Origin: Archangiaceae bacterium
Lineage (GTDB): Bacteria; Myxococcota; Myxococcia; Myxococcales; Myxococcaceae
Assembly: GCA_023248915.1 (NCBI GenBank)
Contig: JAHFDQ010000089.1
Coordinates: 1-14,049 of the forward strand
Direction: 5' to 3'
DNA length: 14,049 nt
Under the pieces are notes generated by a model. The model was not told the origin of the DNA, ran no database searches, and was given only the letters and a program-made list of their open reading frames with translations. The position numbers and the translations under genes are program-made. Below, piece by piece: positions 7,806-14,049 of this stretch. Position 1 is the stretch's first letter, and the number at the start of each line of letters is the position of its first letter.

Positions 7806-10001
7806 TTATGGCACCTGGCGCTTGTACAGCCCGCGCAGCGGCAAGAGGTAGAAGAGCAGGAAGACGACGCCGAGCGCCCCCAGCCGGAAGAAGTAGGCCG
7901 GGTCGCCGTAGGGCGCGCGCAGCACCCCGTTCCGGAAGAAGACCATCACCACCGCGAACAGAAAGCCGAAGGCGTAGAACGCGCCGCGCACCGGCAGGCC
8001 GACGAACAGGTGGCCTGCCCCCGAGCACAGGAAGCCCAGGGCCAGCCCCAGCTTGTCGACCCGGCTCTGGTGCCGTTCGATCTCCAGCTGCTTGCGAATC
8101 TTCACCGGCGGCGGCACGACGCCGCGCCGCACGAAGACGTTCACGCACTGGTGGCACATCTCGCTGCCGAGCCCGAGCTCGGGGTCGCAGCGGCGGCACA
8201 CAGCCCGGCCGCACTTGGAACAGACCCGCGACGCGCCCACCCAGCCGCGGACGCGCCCGACGGCAACCAGGGCGAGCCCCAGCGCGAGCGGCAGGACGGC
8301 CCCGAGCGGCAGTTCGAGGTCGCCCAGCAACTGGCGGCCAACCTGAACCTGGACCTTCTCGGGCGCGGCCCCCGGGTCGGCGAGCGCGGTGATGTCCGCA
8401 AGGAGCGGCCCGGGCGCGAGCAAGAGCTTGTTCAGCGGGGGATTTCCCTCGAGCTCTTTCCGAGCCGACAGCGACGGGTCCAGATCGCGGCTCCGGGCGA
8501 GCGCGGTCTGGGCGCGGTCCACCTCGCCCGCGGCCGCGTCGGGCCTCATCCCCGAGGCGCGCAACTCGAGCAACCGCCCCAGGTTGTAAGGGGCGGCGGC
8601 CAGCGACGGGTCGGCCTTGGCGGCGCTCTCGTAAATGACGAGCGCCCCGTCGACGTCACCGTTGGCGGCCATCGCGTTGCCGAGAGCCACCATGGCGCGC
8701 GAATCGCCAGGGTGGCTCGCGATTGCGGTCTGGATGTGCGCGAGCGCGGCCTTCACCTTGCCGTGCCTGAGCTCGTAGCGCCCCAAGCTGAACAGCTCGA
8801 CGAAGCCGGCCCGCTCTTCCGCGACCCGGCGCTCGATGTGCTGGAGCGCCTCGTCGGCGCCGTAGCCGCCCCCCTCGAGGGCGAAGACGTCGTCGGCCAG
8901 GGTGCCGGCGAACGCCGTCTGGCGCGCCAGGAAACCCGCCCCGTACGGCATCCCGGCGAGCAGGCCGAGGGCAATCGCCCCCACCAGCCTTTCGCGGAAC
9001 GACAGGTAGAAGGCCACCGAGACGAGCGGCACCCCGAGCACGGCGACCAGGCCCAGGCGCAGCGTCACCGGGAGCGTCAAGAGCAGGGCGAGCGCGGCCG
9101 CCGACTGCCAAGGCGCCACCGCCGACGGGAAGAGGTGGTGCACGTCGTGGGCGAGGTAGCGCACGCGCCGCCCGAAGAGCACCAGAGTCACCACCGCCGC
9201 GGTCGCCAGGAACGTCAGGAGGAACGCGGCGCCGAGGTCGGCCTCGACCGACCTGAGGTAGCGCGGGTCGCCGAACAAGCGCCGCAGGGAAGTCACCAGC
9301 TCGGTCGCGACCCGCGCCACGTCGGTCGCGTCGGCGAAGAAGTAGGCGCCGGCGAGCCCCAGGTGGGCGTACGGCAGGTCGGGTGAAAGGTCCACCGCCG
9401 CACTGGCGAGCTCGACCGCGCCCGCGGCGTCGTTGCTGCGCTGGCGCGCCTCGGCGGCCCGGACGAAGCCCACGCTGAACGACTCGAGGCTGGACAGGCC
9501 CTGCTCGTCGCGCAGCCGGGCGATCTCGAGGCGCGCGGCGGACGAGGCGCCGAGGTTCTGCGCCGCCTGTGCCTTGCGCCACCGCACCCAGGCATCGGTC
9601 AGTTGGGCGTCGTCGGTGGTGGGCAGTTGAAGCGTCTTAGGCGTCGGCGGCGGCCCGGCGACCGGAACCCCCGCATCGGCTTTCGCGGCGGGGCGCGCGA
9701 CCCCCACCGGCGCGGCGACGGTTGCGGCAACTGGGGCGGCAACTGGAGGGACAATCCGGGCAGCGACCGAGCCCGCATCCGGCGCGGCCTTCGGCGCGGG
9801 GGCTTTCGGCGCCTTGGCGGTGGCGGGCTCGGGCTCTTCCGGTTCCTCGGGAGTCTCGGTCACCGGCGTCGGCGCCAAGTCGGGCTCGACCTCGTCGATG
9901 GGGCGCGGAGCTACGTCCTGACCCCGAGCCGTCGACGAGCCGAGAGTCACCGCCAGCCCGGCGCCGAGCGCGAGAATGAGGAGGCCGCGAGGAGCGCCCA
10001 T
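7806..10001 (-). CDS. Multi-membrane TPR protein with Cys-x-x-Cys cluster
   Basis: The protein has 731 residues from an ATG at 10001-9999. It begins with a signal peptide (about 1-27, ending TARG-Q) and a long Pro/Ala/Glu-rich disordered region (about 30-125), with TPR-like helices at about 135-215. Membrane helices lie at about 256-276, 300-335 and 338-358. A second TPR block (about 380-515) includes GRYELRHGKVKAALAHIQTA (407-426) and ALGNAMAANGDVDGALVIYE (439-458). A membrane helix at about 562-582 precedes a Cys-rich cluster (C594, C597, C602, C605, C616, C619), resembling a double zinc ribbon, and the C-terminus has further membrane helices (about 672-690, 704-722). The frame is open further upstream, but that part runs over the divergent mazG gene and lacks membrane or repeat features. 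No ribosome site precedes the ATG. It is first in a tightly packed run with the DUF4388 and phoH genes. I recognise domains, not a function; it may be an envelope scaffold. Confidence 0.83.
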   Translation of the reverse strand: MGAPRGLLILALGAGLAVTLGSSTARGQDVAPRPIDEVEPDLAPTPVTETPEEPEEPEPATAKAPKAPAPKAAPDAGSVAARIVPPVAAPVAATVAAPVGVARPAAKADAGVPVAGPPPTPKTLQLPTTDDAQLTDAWVRWRKAQAAQNLGASSAARLEIARLRDEQGLSSLESFSVGFVRAAEARQRSNDAAGAVELASAAVDLSPDLPYAHLGLAGAYFFADATDVARVATELVTSLRRLFGDPRYLRSVEADLGAAFLLTFLATAAVVTLVLFGRRVRYLAHDVHHLFPSAVAPWQSAAALALLLTLPVTLRLGLVAVLGVPLVSVAFYLSFRERLVGAIALGLLAGMPYGAGFLARQTAFAGTLADDVFALEGGGYGADEALQHIERRVAEERAGFVELFSLGRYELRHGKVKAALAHIQTAIASHPGDSRAMVALGNAMAANGDVDGALVIYESAAKADPSLAAAPYNLGRLLELRASGMRPDAAAGEVDRAQTALARSRDLDPSLSARKELEGNPPLNKLLLAPGPLLADITALADPGAAPEKVQVQVGRQLLGDLELPLGAVLPLALGLALVAVGRVRGWVGASRVCSKCGRAVCRRCDPELGLGSEMCHQCVNVFVRRGVVPPPVKIRKQLEIERHQSRVDKLGLALGFLCSGAGHLFVGLPVRGAFYAFGFLFAVVMVFFRNGVLRAPYGDPAYFFRLGALGVVFLLFYLLPLRGLYKRQVP

Positions 10002-10012
10002 CGAGGGCCCGG

Positions 10013-10041
10013 ATGATAGGCGAGGGACACCGGCTTCGGAA
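10013..10041 (-). promoter_or_regulatory. Candidate promoter of the TPR-DUF4388-phoH run
   Basis: On the minus strand TTCCGA (10041-10036) and TATCAT (10018-10013) are spaced by 17 bases. The -10 matches consensus at five of six positions and the -35 at three. The ATG at 10001 lies 11 bases beyond the -10, so the message would have only about 5 leader bases, consistent with no Shine-Dalgarno sequence. Weak, pattern-only evidence. Confidence 0.3.
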
Positions 10042-10058
10042 GGCGCTCTTTGCCCGAC

Positions 10059-10078
10059 GGCCGTGGTAAGGCCACGCC
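10059..10078 (+). promoter_or_regulatory. Hairpin that presents the mazG ribosome-binding site in its loop
   Basis: GTGG (10063-10066) can pair with CCAC (10072-10075), and GGC (10059-10061) with GCC (10076-10078) across a one-base bulge. The five-base loop is TAAGG (10067-10071), which is also the Shine-Dalgarno-like sequence eight bases before the ATG at 10080. The ribosome site supports the ATG as start. Whether the hairpin regulates translation is inference. Confidence 0.4.
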
Positions 10079-10079
10079 A

Positions 10080-11255
10080 ATGACAGGCCCGAGCTCTCCC
10101 GGCGGCACGACCGCGGGGCCCGCCCTCGAGCGGCTCCGCGGCATCATGGGCGCGCTGCGCGCCGAGGGCGGCTGCCCCTGGGACCGCGAACAGTCGTTGC
10201 GCACCCTGCGGCCCTACCTCGTCGAAGAGGCCTACGAGGTCCTCGACGAAATGGACCGGGTGGATAGAGGCGGCCCCTGGCGGGCCTTGTGCGAAGAGCT
10301 GGGAGACCTCCTCTTCCAGATCGTCTTCCACGCCCAGCTCGCCGCCGAGCTGGGGGAGTTCACCCTGGCCGACGTGTGCGACGCCATCTCGGACAAGATT
10401 GTCAGCCGCCACCCGCACGTCTTCGGCGAAACCAAAGTGACGGGGGCGCCGCAGGTGCTGGAGAACTGGGCAAGACTCAAGGCCGAGGAACGGCGGAAGA
10501 AGCACGGCGCCGAAGGATCGGTGCTGGACGGCGTGCCGACCGCGGCCCCGGCGCTCCTGCGCGCCGAACGGCTGACCGAGAAGGCCTCGCGCATCGGTTT
10601 CGACTGGCCGAACCTGGCCGGGGTGCGCGAGAAGCTGCTGGAAGAGCTGGGCGAGCTCGACCAGGCCATCGCCGGCGGGCGCCGCGACGCCATCGAGCAC
10701 GAGCTGGGCGACGTGCTGTTCTCGCTGGCGAACCTGGCCCGGTTCCTCGTCACCCCGGCTGAGGACGCGCTCCGCCAGGCGAATCGCCGCTTCACCGAGC
10801 GCTTCCACCAGGTGGAAGCCGGGCTGGCCGCCGAGAAGGTGCCGTTCGGCAAGGCGACGCTGCCCCAGATGGACGCGCTTTGGAATCAGGCGAAGGCCCG
10901 CGAGAAGGCGGCGCCGGTCACCACCGCCCGCGTGCGACGGATTGAGCTGACCACCGCCCGGATGGCCGAGACCGCCGCCTTCCTGTCCGCGGTCGGGCCG
11001 AAGCTGGGGCTGGCCCCCCTGCCCTTCGGCCCCGGCGAGCTGCGCTGGGCGGCCGGGCCGATCGAGGTCAGCTATCGCGCGGTGGAGGGCGGCCAGGGCC
11101 CGGCGGGTTGCATCGAGCTCGAAGCCCCCTCGCGCGAGGCGATCGACGCGCTCGAGCGCGAGCTGGCGCCCTTCGCGGTCGAGCGCCCGACTCCGTTCGG
11201 TCTCGTGCTGAGAGATCCCGGCGGCAATGCCTGGCGCTTCGTGTATTCGCCCTGA
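10080..11255 (+). CDS. mazG: MazG nucleoside-triphosphate pyrophosphohydrolase fused to a VOC (glyoxalase-like) domain
   Basis: The protein has 391 residues from an ATG with a TAAGG ribosome site eight bases upstream; an in-frame TTG at 10050 lacks one. Residues ~12-275 are a complete two-domain MazG, which hydrolyses (d)NTPs to NMP and pyrophosphate as house-cleaning. The first metal site is EE-x-x-E (49-53) with E73-x-x-D76, and the second is EE-x-x-E (188-192) with E208-x-x-D211. GCPWDREQSLRTLRPYLVEE (31-50) is the hallmark entry motif, and RIGFDW (171-176) marks domain 2. E. coli MazG is about 263 residues and ends near here. The extra ~110 residues (282-391) look like one vicinal-oxygen-chelate module: VRRIELTTARMAETAAFL at the start and FGLVLRDPGGNAWRFVY at the end. 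Its role is unknown. The gene is divergent from the TPR gene across 78 bases. Confidence 0.93.
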   Translation: MTGPSSPGGTTAGPALERLRGIMGALRAEGGCPWDREQSLRTLRPYLVEEAYEVLDEMDRVDRGGPWRALCEELGDLLFQIVFHAQLAAELGEFTLADVCDAISDKIVSRHPHVFGETKVTGAPQVLENWARLKAEERRKKHGAEGSVLDGVPTAAPALLRAERLTEKASRIGFDWPNLAGVREKLLEELGELDQAIAGGRRDAIEHELGDVLFSLANLARFLVTPAEDALRQANRRFTERFHQVEAGLAAEKVPFGKATLPQMDALWNQAKAREKAAPVTTARVRRIELTTARMAETAAFLSAVGPKLGLAPLPFGPGELRWAAGPIEVSYRAVEGGQGPAGCIELEAPSREAIDALERELAPFAVERPTPFGLVLRDPGGNAWRFVYSP

Positions 11256-11291
11256 CCGATCCGGTTAGGAAATTCGATACCGGTGGAGAGT

Positions 11292-11300
11292 TTGTCCACA
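11292..11300 (+). promoter_or_regulatory. DnaA-box-like site (8/9)
   Basis: TTGTCCACA differs from the consensus DnaA box TTATCCACA at one position. It lies in the non-coding spacer, 37 bases after the mazG stop and about 180 bases before a perfect match in the same orientation. Confidence 0.4.
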
Positions 11301-11477
11301 GGCGTTGTGAGTAACGCGGGGGGAAACCTGTGGGCCGCGCTGGTGACGTGCTCGGGTTCGCATTTCGGACAGAGCGGCACGCCGCGAGGCCGTCCAGGTG
11401 AGGCCGTGTGCGCTGATGGTTTCGGCGCCAACGAATTCTTCATGGCGGCGCAGAGTTAGGCCTACCTGGCGGCGCAG

Positions 11478-11486
11478 TTATCCACA
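11478..11486 (+). promoter_or_regulatory. Perfect consensus DnaA box
   Basis: TTATCCACA matches the DnaA-box consensus at all nine positions. It lies about 15 bases upstream of the candidate -35 of rpsT, where bound DnaA could affect transcription. A single perfect 9-mer in a GC-rich genome is unlikely but not impossible by chance; binding is inferred. Confidence 0.5.
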
Positions 11487-11500
11487 GGTGAACGCGCGCC

Positions 11501-11529
11501 TTGACGCGTGGGAGGGCGCGCAGTAGTTA
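11501..11529 (+). promoter_or_regulatory. Candidate rpsT promoter
   Basis: TTGACG (11501-11506) is followed after 17 bases by TAGTTA (11524-11529). The -35 matches consensus at five of six positions; the -10 is poor. Transcription would start near 11536, giving a leader of about 34 bases with the strong AAGGA ribosome site. Confidence 0.4.
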
Positions 11530-11569
11530 GCCGCGCTCCAACCACGTCCGCGCCGAAAAGGAATCGACC

Positions 11570-11842
11570 TTGGCCAACACCCGTTCCGCCCAGAAGCGCA
11601 ACCGTCAGGCGCTGAAGCGCCGCGCCCGCAACACCTCCGTTCGCACCTCGGTGAAGCACGTCGTCAAGAAGGCTCGCGAGGCGATCGCCTCGAAAGACCC
11701 GAAGAAGGCGCGCGAGGCGCTGGTCGAGGCGACCCGCGCCATCGACAGGGCGGCGTCGAAGGGCGTGCTGCACGCCAAGAACGCCTCTCGGCGCATCGCG
11801 CGGCTCGCGCAGGCGCTGTCCGGCACCCTCGCCGCCAAGTAG
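11570..11842 (+). CDS. rpsT: 30S ribosomal protein S20
   Basis: This 90-residue, strongly basic protein has the S20 hallmark N-terminus MANTRSAQKRNRQ followed by ALKRRARNTSVRTSVK (14-29), and the C-terminal LHAKNASRRIARLAQAL segment (64-80). S20 binds 16S rRNA early in 30S assembly as a three-helix bundle; the length fits the family (about 85-90). The start codon is TTG, fixed by the conserved M-A-N-T-x-S-A start and by AAGGA (11558-11562) seven bases upstream. E. coli rpsT also starts with UUG, where it takes part in autogenous control, so the rare start may matter here too. It is preceded by a long non-coding spacer and followed after 57 bases by boxC; no terminator is visible between them. 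Confidence 0.97.
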   Translation: MANTRSAQKRNRQALKRRARNTSVRTSVKHVVKKAREAIASKDPKKAREALVEATRAIDRAASKGVLHAKNASRRIARLAQALSGTLAAK

Positions 11843-11899
11843 GCGTCGTGACCGAAGTTTGCTTTGCCGGGGCCGGGTGTCGGCGTTAACCAGAGCGCC

Positions 11900-13540
<1,641 letters not shown>

Positions 13541-13549
13541 AGACACTCC

Positions 13550-14049
<500 letters not shown>

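Larger units (their letters stand above)
11256..11569. other. 314-base non-coding spacer between mazG and rpsT
   Basis: This stretch has no credible gene. It contains DnaA-box-like sites (11292-11300 and 11478-11486), an 11-base direct repeat TGGCGGCGCAG (11443-11453 and 11467-11477) just before the perfect box, and near its right end a candidate rpsT promoter. I see no hairpin followed by a T run that would end mazG transcription, and no AT-rich unwinding element. A minus-strand open frame covering part of it (11443 down to 11072) overlaps mazG and shows no family resemblance. Confidence 0.6.

Noticed and set aside
9637..9780. Tandem repeat in the Pro/Ala-rich part of the TPR gene
   Set aside because: Short GCGGCAACTGG-type repeats follow from the Pro/Val/Ala amino-acid bias and do not form a regular array.
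10002..10808. Extension of the TPR protein upstream to a 1000-residue form
   Set aside because: The added 269 residues lie antisense to mazG and precede a clean signal peptide that begins at the ATG at 10001.
11072..11443. Minus-strand 123-codon frame with a CPKC motif in the mazG-rpsT spacer
   Set aside because: More than half overlaps the end of mazG, and a single CxxC with no other family signal or ribosome site is not enough.
11256..11569. Calling the spacer a replication origin
   Set aside because: Only two good DnaA boxes, no AT-rich unwinding region and no dnaA, dnaN or other origin-linked gene in the window. Left as a DnaA-site finding.
11843..11899. Separate promoter or rpsT terminator before boxC
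   Set aside because: TTTGCC and TTAACC can be spaced 17 bases apart but match consensus poorly, and no terminator stem is seen; co-transcription with rpsT cannot be settled from sequence.

Overview
The window is a GC-rich (roughly two-thirds or more G+C by eye), densely coding chromosomal segment. Its gene content and protein styles point to a member of the Myxococcota: a DUF4388 protein, a proline/alanine-rich multi-membrane TPR protein with a Cys-rich cluster, a PhoH / 7TM-HD / YbeY set, and a lipoprotein gingipain-like peptidase. The taxonomic call is inference. I see no insertion sequence, phage gene, CRISPR array, tRNA or rRNA. This looks like core chromosome carrying one odd insertion and one catabolic module.

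Left two-thirds, minus strand (read right to left): a TPR/Cys-cluster membrane protein (start 10001), then a DUF4388 protein with a type II pseudopilin-like tail, a PhoH ATPase, a 7TM-HD phosphodiesterase of the PgpH type, the rRNA-maturation endoribonuclease YbeY, and finally a secreted protein of unknown function that runs off the left edge. The first three genes are packed with gaps of 3 and 15 bases, and the phosphodiesterase and ybeY overlap by four bases. A plus-strand gene for a C25-family (gingipain-like) lipoprotein peptidase sits between phoH and the phosphodiesterase gene. It converges on phoH with only 5 bases between stop codons and is divergent from the phosphodiesterase gene.

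Right third, plus strand: a MazG nucleoside-triphosphate pyrophosphohydrolase with a C-terminal glyoxalase/VOC-like domain, divergent from the TPR gene across 78 bases; a 314-base non-coding spacer with one perfect and one near-perfect DnaA-box match; rpsT (ribosomal protein S20, UUG start); then boxC and the first 166 codons of boxB, enzymes of aerobic benzoyl-CoA degradation by epoxidation.

Functionally there are three blocks: RNA/ribosome housekeeping and second-messenger turnover (phoH, pgpH-like, ybeY, rpsT); envelope proteins, some with myxobacterial-style domain combinations (TPR protein, DUF4388-pseudopilin protein, C25 lipoprotein, secreted protein); and small-molecule metabolism (MazG-VOC, BoxC, BoxB). 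I did not find a whole new system. The points most worth following are the MazG-VOC fusion, the C25 gene splitting a common operon, the DUF4388-pseudopilin fusion, the UUG start of rpsT, the DnaA-box spacer, and several genes that may be read from leaderless messages.
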